Shown piece after piece: positions 1-7,062 of a stretch of DNA of 9,463 bases. The notes beneath the pieces are model-generated. The model saw nothing but the letters and a program-made list of their open reading frames with translations. It searched no databases and had not been told where the DNA came from. Numbering within the stretch: position 1 is the stretch's first letter; each line of letters starts with the position of its first letter. The stretch is from Legionella genomosp. 1. Its GTDB lineage: Bacteria; Pseudomonadota; Gammaproteobacteria; Legionellales; Legionellaceae. The stretch covers positions 1 to 9,463 of the forward strand of contig CAMDJY010000044.1 of the NCBI GenBank assembly GCA_945901145.1, in the 5' to 3' direction. The position numbers and the translations under genes are program-made.

Positions 1-657
1 TGGCAGGGATTTTCTCTACATTGGTACCAAGAATTGTTTCAAGACGCCGATTTATGGTTAGCCGCCTTGCATTCTCTTCTATTAGGCATCTCGGCGTCAG
101 GTGTATCCTGTATGTTGGGTTTGGCAGTTTGTATGGGTTTTTTTCTCAATCGTCATGCACGTCAACATGGGTTATATACCTTACTGCTGTTATTAATTGT
201 TCTGCCAGATCTTGTTTTTGGTGTGGCGCTTTTAATTTTCTTTAATCTAACTCATATTCCCCTCGGTTTTTTTAGTTTGGTGATTGCGCATATTACTTTT
301 TGTATTCCTTTTGCTGTCATCACCATCAGTGGCCGCATCCAAACACTTGATGTTAATTTATATTACAGTGCACTTGATCTTGGTGCATCTCGATTTAAAG
401 CCTTAACCGAAGTGCTCTTGCCTCTCTTATGGCCAGCGGTTTTTAGTGCTTTTTTACTCGGATTTACTTTATCGTTTGATGACGTCATGATCAGCTATTT
501 TGTCGCCGGCCCCGATTTTAATATTTTACCCCTAACCATCTATTCACTCGTGCGTGCAGGCGTTACCCCTGAGCTTAATGCTCTGTGTACCATGACGTTT
601 CTACTTTCCATGCTTTTAGTGATTATTGCGCATCGTGTTTCACGGAGTACGCCATGA
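1..657 (+). CDS. potC: Polyamine ABC transporter permease PotC (5' end missing)
   Basis: Inner-membrane permease of the spermidine/putrescine ABC importer; it would pair with PotB and the ATPase PotA. The frame is open from base 1. The first codons read WQGFSLHWYQ, which matches the periplasmic stretch after TM1 in E. coli PotC, so the gene starts upstream of the window. The TTG at 34 is not the real start. About 218 residues are visible, against about 264 for the full E. coli protein. Several hydrophobic helices follow, and the EAA-type loop that docks on the ATPase is clear (SALDLGASRFKALTEVLLP, about 361-423). The SFDDV segment and the ILPLTIYSLVRAGVTPELNAL region are typical of PotC. The stop codon overlaps the potD start (ATGA), which implies translational coupling. 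Family assignment is firm. The actual substrate is inferred from the family. Confidence 0.93.
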   Translation, partial: WQGFSLHWYQELFQDADLWLAALHSLLLGISASGVSCMLGLAVCMGFFLNRHARQHGLYTLLLLLIVLPDLVFGVALLIFFNLTHIPLGFFSLVIAHITFCIPFAVITISGRIQTLDVNLYYSALDLGASRFKALTEVLLPLLWPAVFSAFLLGFTLSFDDVMISYFVAGPDFNILPLTIYSLVRAGVTPELNALCTMTFLLSMLLVIIAHRVSRSTP

Positions 658-1676
658 TAATATTGCGATTAATATTATTATTATTTTCCAGTACGTTATT
701 TGCACAAAAAACAGTAAATGTTTATGTTTGGGGCGGTGAAATTCCTAAGCAGGTCGTCCAACAATTTGAAAAAAAAACGGGGATCAAAGTTAATTTTTCT
801 ACCTATGACAGCAATGAAACCATGGTCGCCAAAATTAAAGCAAGTGGACGATCAATATACGATGTGATTTTACCCTCTGCTTATTATGTTGAACGTATGC
901 AGCATTTGGGCTTATTAAGCCCACTCGACCATCAATATTTACCAAATTTAAAATATTTAGATAAGCGTTTTACAAAATATCAATATGACGTCAATAATCA
1001 ATATAGTGTTCCATTAATTTGGGGCGCCACGGGGATTTTTTATAACCAAGACTGGGTAAAAATAGCCCCCAAAAGCTTTGGTGATTTATGGAATTCTCGG
1101 TGGAAAAATCAACTCATGTTTTTAGATGATCCCCGCGATACATTTGCCATCGCCCTATTAGCTTTAAGCTATTCACCCAATGATCGAAAAACACAACATA
1201 TTCATCAAGCATTTGAAAAATTATTAGATTTGATGACAAATATTAAAATTTTCGCCAGTGAGAGTATTCAAGCCATTATGATTGATGAAGATGCGATTGC
1301 AGGCACAGCGTGGAATGGTGATGCTTATAAAGCGCACCAAGAAAACCCTGCGGTTCAATTTGTGTATCCAAGTGATGGCTTTGTTATTTGGATTGATTGT
1401 CTAGCGATTCCTATCAATCCTCCCCATCCAAAGGAGGCTTATGCATTTATTAATTTTCTGCTTGAGCCTACAATTGCTGCTGAAATCGGTTTAATGGAAG
1501 GTCATGCGATTACCAATGCGTTTGGCAAAGCACTGCTACCAAAATCTGTGCAAAAAAACCCGATGATTTATCCCGATGCCGAGACTTTAGAACGAGGTTA
1601 TGTGCAGCAAGATGTAGGCGAAGACGCTGCACGATTATATAATCAATATTGGCAACAATTAAAATTATCAAAATAG
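654..1676 (+). CDS. potD: Periplasmic polyamine-binding protein PotD
   Basis: Substrate-binding protein delivering polyamine to the PotABC importer, 340 residues (E. coli PotD has 348). I chose the ATG at 654 because it overlaps the potC stop and begins a clean signal peptide (residues 1-17, cleavage likely after LFA). The longer in-frame ORF from 585 lies inside potC. There is no lipobox cysteine, so it is a soluble periplasmic protein. PotD landmarks are visible: STYDSNETM (49-57), PSAYYVERM (74-82), PLIWGATGIFYN, DDPRDTF (158-164), WNGD (220-223), WIDCLAIP (246-253) and QQDVG near residue 318. By eye alignment to E. coli PotD, W34, Y85, D168, W229, W255, D257 and Q327 are kept, E171 is Asp, but Y37 is Glu29 and Y293 is about His284. 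Polyamine specificity is therefore inferred from family and context, and the exact ligand may differ. Confidence 0.92.
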   Translation: MIILRLILLLFSSTLFAQKTVNVYVWGGEIPKQVVQQFEKKTGIKVNFSTYDSNETMVAKIKASGRSIYDVILPSAYYVERMQHLGLLSPLDHQYLPNLKYLDKRFTKYQYDVNNQYSVPLIWGATGIFYNQDWVKIAPKSFGDLWNSRWKNQLMFLDDPRDTFAIALLALSYSPNDRKTQHIHQAFEKLLDLMTNIKIFASESIQAIMIDEDAIAGTAWNGDAYKAHQENPAVQFVYPSDGFVIWIDCLAIPINPPHPKEAYAFINFLLEPTIAAEIGLMEGHAITNAFGKALLPKSVQKNPMIYPDAETLERGYVQQDVGEDAARLYNQYWQQLKLSK

Positions 1677-1702
1677 ACAAGTAATAAACATAGTGATATT
1701 AT
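1674..1702 (+). promoter_or_regulatory. Probable sigma70 promoter for the miaB operon
   Basis: TAGACA at 1674-1679 (5 of 6 matches to TTGACA) is followed by exactly 17 nt and then TATTAT at 1697-1702 (5 of 6). A TGa just before the -10 box (1694-1696) makes it an extended -10. The predicted start of transcription is near 1709, giving a leader of about 20 nt that holds a weak GGA Shine-Dalgarno (1719-1721), 7 nt before the miaB ATG. The first three bases of the -35 are the potD stop codon. This is a pattern match only. Confidence 0.55.
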
Positions 1703-1728
1703 TTTACGTATAAATACTGGATAACGAT

Positions 1729-3078
1729 ATGACCAAGAAACTTTTTATTAAAACCAATGGATGTCAGATGAATGAATATGATTCATCGAAGATGGCGGAT
1801 GTTCTGCGTGAATCGCATGGTTTCGAGCAAACTGAACATCTCGAAGAAGCAGATGTAATTTTATTAAATACTTGCTCAATCCGTGAAAAAGCACAAGAAA
1901 AAGTGTTTTCACAACTCGGTCAATGGAGAAATTTTAAACAAAAAAATCCGAATGTGATCATTGGTGTGGGCGGTTGTGTCGCTAGCCAAGAAGGCAGCAG
2001 TATTTTAAAGCGTGCACCTTATGTTGATCTGGTGTTTGGACCACAGACTCTGCATCGGCTGCCAGAAATGCTTAATGAGCGTTTGCAGTCACGAAAACCT
2101 GTTGTTGACATTCGTTTTCCTGAAATTGAAAAATTCGATCATTTACCCGCACCCCGCGCAGAAGGTCCGGTTGCCTTTGTCTCAATTATGGAAGGCTGTA
2201 GTAAATATTGTAGCTATTGTGTTGTCCCCTACACCCGCGGGGAAGAAATCAGTCGACCTTTTGATGATGTTTTAGCCGAGTGTTATCAATTAGCCAATCA
2301 AGGCGTGCGTGAAATTAATTTATTAGGCCAAAATGTGAATGATTATCGCGGCCCCATGGAAAATGGCGAAATCGCGGATTTGGCTTTGCTTATCCATTAT
2401 ATCGCAGCCTTAGATGGCATTGGCCGGATTCGCTATACCACCTCTCATCCCCTGGCTTTTTCTGATAATTTAATTCAAGCCTATGCAGAAGTTCCAGAAC
2501 TTGCTAATCATCTGCACTTACCTATTCAAAGTGGTTCTGATCGTATTTTAAGTTTAATGAAACGTGGCTATACTGCGCTTGAATATAAATCTAAAATTCG
2601 TAAATTACGCAAAGTGCGTCCAGATATTCGTTTATCAACAGATATTATTGTTGGTTTCCCTGGTGAAACCGATCAAGACTTTGAAAACACGTTGAATTTA
2701 GTCCATGAAATCGGTTTTGATTTGTCATTTAGCTTTATTTATAGCCCAAGACCAGGCACGCCAGCGGCAAATTTAGCAGACGATACGCCCATGGAAGTCA
2801 AAAAACAGCGTCTTAAAATTTTACAAGATCGTTTGACGCTGCAAGCATCTCGCTATAGTCAATCGATGATTGGCAACACACATCGCGTATTAGTCACCGG
2901 CCCATCAAAAAAAGATGCAACACAAATGGCAGGCCGAACTGAATGTAATCGTGTTGTTAATTTTACCGGTCCAGCTGATTTGCAAGGCCAGTTCGTGAAA
3001 ATTCATATTACGGAATCGTTACCGAATTCCCTGCGTGGCCGCTTAGTCACTGAGGCGCTTGAACCCATTTATGTCTGA
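1729..3078 (+). CDS. miaB: tRNA-2-methylthio-N6-dimethylallyladenosine synthase MiaB
   Basis: Cytoplasmic radical-SAM methylthiotransferase. It converts i6A37 to ms2i6A37 in tRNAs that read codons starting with U, using two 4Fe-4S clusters. The protein has 449 residues. The N-terminal methylthiotransferase domain carries the auxiliary-cluster cysteines C12 (TNGCQMN), C49 (LNTCSIREK) and C83 (VGGCVA). The radical-SAM domain carries C157, C161 and C164 in [18 protein letters not shown]. These positions equal those known for E. coli MiaB. Further motifs are [15 protein letters not shown] and [10 protein letters not shown]. The last ~70 residues are a TRAM RNA-binding domain, and the protein ends just after it. 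The i6A37 prenyltransferase gene miaA is not in the window. The gene heads a tight run with rluD, pgeF and degQ, and its last 8 nt overlap the rluD start. MtaB/RimO-type paralogues are unlikely given the [11 protein letters not shown] opening. Confidence 0.97.
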   Translation: MTKKLFIKTNGCQMNEYDSSKMADVLRESHGFEQTEHLEEADVILLNTCSIREKAQEKVFSQLGQWRNFKQKNPNVIIGVGGCVASQEGSSILKRAPYVDLVFGPQTLHRLPEMLNERLQSRKPVVDIRFPEIEKFDHLPAPRAEGPVAFVSIMEGCSKYCSYCVVPYTRGEEISRPFDDVLAECYQLANQGVREINLLGQNVNDYRGPMENGEIADLALLIHYIAALDGIGRIRYTTSHPLAFSDNLIQAYAEVPELANHLHLPIQSGSDRILSLMKRGYTALEYKSKIRKLRKVRPDIRLSTDIIVGFPGETDQDFENTLNLVHEIGFDLSFSFIYSPRPGTPAANLADDTPMEVKKQRLKILQDRLTLQASRYSQSMIGNTHRVLVTGPSKKDATQMAGRTECNRVVNFTGPADLQGQFVKIHITESLPNSLRGRLVTEALEPIYV

Positions 3079-4018
3079 AAACAATAATAATCAATATATT
3101 ATCCCGTATGAATGGTATGGATTACGAGCGGACCGAGCTTTGGCTCAGCTTTTTCCACAGTTTTCTCGATCTCAATTGAGTGAATGGTTTAAACTAGGCC
3201 AAATTCAAATCAGTGACGGCTTAACCAAAGGCAAAGACAAAGTCCGAGGCGGTGAAACTGTGGTTATGCATGCCATGTTACAAGAACCCAAGATCTCAGC
3301 TTTAGCGCCAGAAATGATTGCTTTAGATATTATCTTTGAGGATGATGCTTGTCTGGTGGTAAATAAACCTGCTGGTATGGTCGTCCATCCTGGGGCAGGA
3401 AATAGCCAACATACTTTAGTCAATGCATTATTATATCATGAGCCCAAATTACAGCATCTACCCCGTGCGGGTTTAATTCATCGATTAGATAAAGATACGA
3501 CAGGATTATTAGTCGTTGCCAAAACCGAAGCGGCGCAGACGTCTTTGGTCAGACAAATGCAAGCGCGTGAGATTCAACGTCATTATCTTGCGCTCGTTTA
3601 TGGGCACATGATCACCGGTGGCATACTAGAAACCGGGTTTGGTCGTGACCCGCGTAATCGGCTAAAAATGGCTGTGACCGCCCACGAACGCCAAGCCATT
3701 ACTCAATATTCCGTGATTGAGCATTGTTATGGAACAACCTTGCTGAATGTCAAATTGATGACTGGTAGAACGCATCAAATCCGCGTACATATGGCTTATC
3801 TAAAACATCCCATAGTTGGTGATCAACTTTACGGGGGGCGGGCCAAACAATTAGCTGGCCTAACCGAGCAACAACGCGATATTTTATCTCAATTTAAACG
3901 CCAAGGGTTGCATGCGCATACCTTAGGGTTTTATCATCCTATTCAAGAATCATTGCTAAATTTTACTGCTCCAATTCCTAAAGATTTTCAATTACTGATT
4001 GATACTCTGAGAAATTAA
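3071..4018 (+). CDS. rluD: 23S rRNA pseudouridine synthase RluD
   Basis: RluA-family pseudouridine synthase. RluD makes the pseudouridines of helix 69 of 23S rRNA (E. coli 1911, 1915 and 1917). The protein has 315 residues (E. coli RluD has 326). It begins with an S4 RNA-binding domain (about residues 15-75, with [21 protein letters not shown]). The catalytic domain follows, with the [13 protein letters not shown] strand, the catalytic loop HRLDKDTTG (Asp140 by this numbering, Asp139 in E. coli), [20 protein letters not shown] and [12 protein letters not shown] chose the ATG at 3071, which lies 8 nt inside the end of miaB, because the catalytic Asp then falls at the expected position. A TTG at 3059 is also in frame, but it has no useful ribosome-binding site. 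The GAGG at 3052-3055 is rather far from the ATG, so re-initiation after miaB is likely. RluC is less likely, because the text matches RluD over the whole catalytic domain. Confidence 0.93.
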   Translation: MSENNNNQYIIPYEWYGLRADRALAQLFPQFSRSQLSEWFKLGQIQISDGLTKGKDKVRGGETVVMHAMLQEPKISALAPEMIALDIIFEDDACLVVNKPAGMVVHPGAGNSQHTLVNALLYHEPKLQHLPRAGLIHRLDKDTTGLLVVAKTEAAQTSLVRQMQAREIQRHYLALVYGHMITGGILETGFGRDPRNRLKMAVTAHERQAITQYSVIEHCYGTTLLNVKLMTGRTHQIRVHMAYLKHPIVGDQLYGGRAKQLAGLTEQQRDILSQFKRQGLHAHTLGFYHPIQESLLNFTAPIPKDFQLLIDTLRN

Positions 4019-4026
4019 GGATTGCC

Positions 4027-4791
4027 ATGTCAGATTATATGATACCCAATTGGCCAGCGCCGAAAAATATTCGTGCATTAACAACATCCCTCTCAGGCGG
4101 AGTTAGCGAGGGTGCATATTATAGTAATAATCTGGCTTTGCATGTTGATGATGATGCTAATCATGTGATCGAAAATAGGCAACGCCTGCGTCAAGCACTC
4201 AGTCTACCTGGGGAACCTGCTTGGCTCAATCAAACTCACAGCACACGTTGTATTGTCACCGAAGAAACAACAGATCGTGATGGCGATGCGGCTGTCACCC
4301 GCGACAAAAATCAGCCCTTAGTTATTTTAACCGCGGATTGCTTACCTATTATACTCTGTGATCAATCAGGCCAGGAGATTGCGGCAATTCATGCCGGTTG
4401 GCGAGGTTTATTAAATGGTGTGATTCAGAATACTTTAAAGTATATGCAATCAGCACCATTAAACCTGCTTGCTTGGATTGGCCCCGCCATCTGTCAAGAC
4501 TGTTATGAAGTCGGCGAATCAGTTAAACAGCAATTTTTAAGTCAATATCCGTTCGTGGCATCAGGATTTCTGAATCGTCATGCCAATTTAGCGCATATCG
4601 CTGAAATGATATTGCATCAGCTTGGTGTTAAAGCAGTATCTCTTTCAGGAATTTGTTCTTTTGAACAAAAAGATGCATGCTATTCCTATCGGCGAGCACC
4701 ACAAACAGGTAGAATGGGTACACTCATTTGGTTTGATAACACACAGGATCATGCACATGCCTATGAAAAAAACGACACGATTCATCTGTAG
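4027..4791 (+). CDS. pgeF: Peptidoglycan editing factor PgeF (YfiH, multicopper-polyphenol-oxidase fold)
   Basis: Cytoplasmic enzyme of the YfiH/LACC1 (Pfam Cu-oxidase_4) family, 254 residues. In E. coli PgeF prevents wrong L-serine incorporation into peptidoglycan precursors. Family members also have purine-nucleoside hydrolase or phosphorylase activities, and the old name polyphenol oxidase persists in databases. The metal site is visible: His71 in NQTHS, Cys105 in TADCLPI and His122 in AIHAGWRGL. Other signatures are GPAICQDCYEVG and the terminal YSYRRAPQTGRMGTLIW. An AAGGA Shine-Dalgarno (4017-4021) overlaps the rluD stop, and the gap to rluD is 8 nt. The rluD-yfiH pairing is also found in E. 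coli. About 18 residues follow the conserved TLIW, and their codons overlap the start and signal peptide of degQ. Confidence 0.93.
   Translation: MSDYMIPNWPAPKNIRALTTSLSGGVSEGAYYSNNLALHVDDDANHVIENRQRLRQALSLPGEPAWLNQTHSTRCIVTEETTDRDGDAAVTRDKNQPLVILTADCLPIILCDQSGQEIAAIHAGWRGLLNGVIQNTLKYMQSAPLNLLAWIGPAICQDCYEVGESVKQQFLSQYPFVASGFLNRHANLAHIAEMILHQLGVKAVSLSGICSFEQKDACYSYRRAPQTGRMGTLIWFDNTQDHAHAYEKNDTIHL
4745..4748 (+). promoter_or_regulatory. degQ: Shine-Dalgarno that sets the degQ start
   Basis: AGGA within the pgeF coding region. Three in-frame ATG codons follow, at 4751, 4757 and 4763. The AGGA lies 2, 8 and 14 nt before them, so 4757 has the ideal spacing. 4763 remains possible, because it gives a conventional MKK signal-peptide start two residues shorter. 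Confidence 0.45.
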
Positions 4792-6130
4792 TATTTTACT
4801 CTTTTTACCCTTGACACTTTCCTGGGGAGCCGAAACTAATCCTCAGGCACTGCTACCGACACTAGCGCCCGTTTTAAAAAAAGCGATGCCAGCGATTGTC
4901 AATGTGGCTGTTCAAGGTGTTATTCCTGGCGGGAATGTCGCAGAGGAAGAGAATAACGAAGAAAAAGCACAAATTTACCCCGAAAAACCTAAAAAATTCC
5001 AAAGTATTGGCTCTGGTGTGATTATCGATCCAGAACATGGGTTTATTTTAACCAATGATCATGTGATTCGAAACGCATCACTGATTACAATTACACTCAA
5101 TGACGGTCGGCGCTTAAAAGCTAAATTAATTGGCTCAGATAGTGAAACAGATGTCGCAGTACTCAAGGTTGATGCAAAAAATCTAAAAAGCTTACCCATC
5201 GGTGACTCTGATAAAATCGAAGTTGGTGATTTTGTCGTGGCAATTGGCAATCCCTTTGGATTAAACAGCTTCGGCAATAGTCAATCAGCAACGTTTGGTA
5301 TTATCAGTGCCATGAAGCGCAGTGATTTAAATATTGAAGGCATTGAAAACTTTATTCAAACTGATGCAGCGATTAATCCAGGCAACTCTGGCGGTGCATT
5401 AGTCAATTCCAAAGGAGAACTGATTGGTATTAATACAGCCATTATTTCTCTCTATGGTGGCAATGTCGGGATTGGATTTGCCATTCCAGTTAATATGGCA
5501 AGAGATGTAGCACAACAAATTATTAAATTTGGCACAGTTCATCGCGGCTTAATGGGTATTTTCGTCCAACCTTTGACCCCAGAACTCGCGCAAGCCCTTG
5601 GTTATCCAGAAAACTTTCAGGGTGCATTAATTGCGCAGGTTAATGAAGGCTCACCTGCTGAAGGTGCTGGCCTCAAGCCAGGTGATATCATTACCAAAAT
5701 CAACGATACCAAAATAACCCAAGCAACCCAAGTTAAAACTACCATTAGTTTATTACGTGTTGGCAGTGATGTTAAAATTGTGGTGAAACGAAATGGTCGT
5801 GAGATTACTTTCGATGCAGTAGTCACTGATGTGAAAAAACATGAGCAAAAATTACAATCTTCGAATCCGTTTTTATATGGACTATCTTTGCGTAATTTTG
5901 AACAAGATTCCCCTCTACATGGGCATATTATTGGTGTGCAAGTGGTTGGTGCATCAGAAAACAGTGCCGGCTGGCGTGCGGGAGTTCGACCTGGTGATGT
6001 CATTATCAGCGCCAACAATCAGCCGACGCATGATACAACTTCACTGCAATCCATTGCCAAAAAGCAAACAAAACAGCTTTTGGTGCAAGTATTACGTGGC
6101 CCTGGTGCTTTATTTATTTTAATTATCTAG
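4757..6130 (+). CDS. degQ: Periplasmic serine endoprotease, DegQ/DegP (HtrA) family
   Basis: HtrA-family protease and chaperone that degrades misfolded envelope proteins. The product has 457 residues from the ATG at 4757 (455 from 4763), matching DegQ rather than the longer DegP. It starts with a Sec signal peptide (MPMKKTTRFICSILL, cleavage probably after WGA). The trypsin-like domain carries the full triad: His102 in TNDHV, Asp132 in SETDVAVLK and Ser211 in NPGNSGGALV. The LA loop before it is short and acidic (AEEENNEEKAQ), again DegQ-like. Two PDZ domains follow. PDZ1 (about 264-350) begins RGLMGIFVQPLT and contains GLKPGDIITKIN. PDZ2 (about 375-455) contains GVRPGDVIISANN. The start overlaps pgeF by 35 nt, so translation is probably coupled. 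MucD is the main alternative name. No sigmaE-type promoter is evident just upstream, because that DNA is pgeF coding sequence. Confidence 0.94.
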   Translation: MPMKKTTRFICSILLFLPLTLSWGAETNPQALLPTLAPVLKKAMPAIVNVAVQGVIPGGNVAEEENNEEKAQIYPEKPKKFQSIGSGVIIDPEHGFILTNDHVIRNASLITITLNDGRRLKAKLIGSDSETDVAVLKVDAKNLKSLPIGDSDKIEVGDFVVAIGNPFGLNSFGNSQSATFGIISAMKRSDLNIEGIENFIQTDAAINPGNSGGALVNSKGELIGINTAIISLYGGNVGIGFAIPVNMARDVAQQIIKFGTVHRGLMGIFVQPLTPELAQALGYPENFQGALIAQVNEGSPAEGAGLKPGDIITKINDTKITQATQVKTTISLLRVGSDVKIVVKRNGREITFDAVVTDVKKHEQKLQSSNPFLYGLSLRNFEQDSPLHGHIIGVQVVGASENSAGWRAGVRPGDVIISANNQPTHDTTSLQSIAKKQTKQLLVQVLRGPGALFILII

Positions 6131-6141
6131 AGCGATAGCTT

Positions 6142-6318
6142 ATGAAACCTTACAAAAAATATATGTGTGTTATTTGTGGCTTTATTTACGATGAAAAGGA
6201 AGGCTGGCCCGAGGATGGTATTGAAGCCGGTACTTTTTGGGAAGATGTTCCGGAGAATTGGTTTTGTCCAGACTGTGGTGCTGGAAAAGAAGATTTTGAA
6301 ATGATCGAAATTGAGTAA
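6142..6318 (+). CDS. rubA: Rubredoxin (58 residues)
   Basis: Small cytoplasmic one-iron electron carrier. The translation opens [17 protein letters not shown] and closes [17 protein letters not shown]. The four iron-ligand cysteines are C9 and C12 (CVICG) and C42 and C45 (CPDCG). Between them is the typical segment [21 protein letters not shown], which resembles the proteobacterial rubredoxins that feed electrons to oxygenases or to oxygen/peroxide defence enzymes. The length is normal for a single-domain rubredoxin. It begins 11 nt after the degQ stop and is probably co-transcribed, although the Shine-Dalgarno is weak. No rubredoxin reductase or partner oxidase lies in the window, so the redox partner is unknown. 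Confidence 0.95.
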   Translation: MKPYKKYMCVICGFIYDEKEGWPEDGIEAGTFWEDVPENWFCPDCGAGKEDFEMIEIE

Positions 6319-6330
6319 AAGATTATTTTT

Positions 6331-6447
6331 CTATTCAACCCGATAACGCCAAAAGGCTTTCATACGATAACAACAAAACCCTACGCCAACAACACAGAGC
6401 ACCCCTCATGAGATAATGGCGGCGGCAATGCCACAGATTGTTGCCAT
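6331..6447 (-). pseudogene. Possible decayed small membrane-protein frame in the convergent gap
   Basis: The 149-nt gap between rubredoxin and the L,D-transpeptidase gene has no clear gene or strong terminator. On the minus strand, an ATG at 6447 opens a 39-codon frame. Residues 2-13 (ATICGIAAAIIS) are hydrophobic, codon 14 is TGA (6406-6408), residues 15-26 (GVLCVVGVGFCC) are again hydrophobic, and the tail YRMKAFWRYRVE is basic before a TAG at 6331. If codon 14 were Trp, this would be one helix followed by a positive-inside tail. I do not recognise a family. It may be a remnant or chance. Confidence 0.2.
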
Positions 6448-6467
6448 CAATCCAGCGGGCCCGCAAT

Positions 6468-6962
6468 TTAATACGGTTTTACAATCACAGGTGTACCAAC
6501 TTTTATAAAGTTTTGGTTCAACCAACGCGCATCACTCGGTCTGACCCGAATGCAACCATGGCTCGCATTGTGATTTGGCACATCCGGTGAGCCATGAATC
6601 GCATAATAGCGACTGAAAAACATACAATAAGGCATCGGTGCACCGCCCCTACCCACTGGATAGCGGCTAGAACGACAATCAGGCCCTCCCCGACTCATAA
6701 CATGGTAGGTGCCAGAAGGTGTGCGACATGAACGATGAATATCTGGGCAATACGCACGACCGCCAGACCCATGGCCACTGCGAATCACGCGACCGCCGTC
6801 ACTCACCGCTGACCAGGTCAACGTTCTTGGGTTATAAATAAAACTATTCGCCAATGAATGAGTTTTAAAATAAGAAGGATTATCAACAGAAACTGTATCG
6901 GCAAAGCATGGAGCCGCGAAATAAACTAAAACACTCAGACTTAAAGATTTTAGCTCACACAT
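6468..6962 (-). CDS. Secreted L,D-transpeptidase (YkuD domain), EnhA-like
   Basis: Predicted periplasmic enzyme that makes 3-3 peptidoglycan cross-links or attaches proteins to peptidoglycan. The product has 164 residues. An AAGGTG Shine-Dalgarno (6967-6972 on the complementary strand) sits 4 nt before the ATG at 6962. Residues 1-21 are a signal peptide, with likely cleavage after CFA. The YkuD catalytic signature is complete: His123 in AIHGSPD, His135 and Cys137 in ASHGCIRV, then RPSDARWL. It resembles the Legionella and Coxiella proteins named EnhA (enhanced entry), which are YkuD proteins. The mature part has four further cysteines (C72, C79, C96, C113), an even number that could form two disulfides. 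It is the last gene of the minus-strand group, 100 nt after coaX, so it may have its own promoter, but I could not pick one with confidence. Confidence 0.9.
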   Translation of the reverse strand: MCELKSLSLSVLVYFAAPCFADTVSVDNPSYFKTHSLANSFIYNPRTLTWSAVSDGGRVIRSGHGSGGRAYCPDIHRSCRTPSGTYHVMSRGGPDCRSSRYPVGRGGAPMPYCMFFSRYYAIHGSPDVPNHNASHGCIRVRPSDARWLNQNFIKVGTPVIVKPY

Positions 6963-7062
6963 AGTTCACCTTGATTAATTTAAGATCACACTATGATGTT
7001 AGCATAATAATTAAACAATTCAAGGATGGCTTTCTGTGATTAGTATAACAATAAATTACTAT

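Noticed and set aside
2012..2275. An 87-codon plus-strand frame inside miaB
   Set aside because: It overlaps the radical-SAM cysteine motif coding region in another frame, and its translation has no family character.
3205..3423. Minus-strand frame of 72 codons in rluD
   Set aside because: It is antisense to the conserved RluD catalytic domain, with no start signal or recognised motif.
5617..6018. A 133-codon open frame on the minus strand inside degQ
   Set aside because: It lies opposite the PDZ region of a clearly conserved protease, is rich in Ser, Thr, Pro and Arg with no recognisable fold, and has no ribosome-binding site. It is a shadow.
6348..6360. GCC AAAA GGC TTT as a terminator after rubredoxin
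   Set aside because: The stem is only 3 bp and the T run is only three bases, so it is too weak to call. No better hairpin was seen in the convergent gap.
6455..6464. GCGGGCCCGC, a perfect 10-bp palindrome next to the L,D-transpeptidase stop
   Set aside because: It is striking in AT-rich DNA but has no loop and no T run, and occurs once only. It could be a protein site or chance, and nothing else supports it.
6963..7062. A promoter for the L,D-transpeptidase gene in the 100-nt gap after coaX
   Set aside because: Several AT-rich near-matches exist on the minus strand (for example TATACT and CATAGT), but none has a convincing -35 at good spacing.
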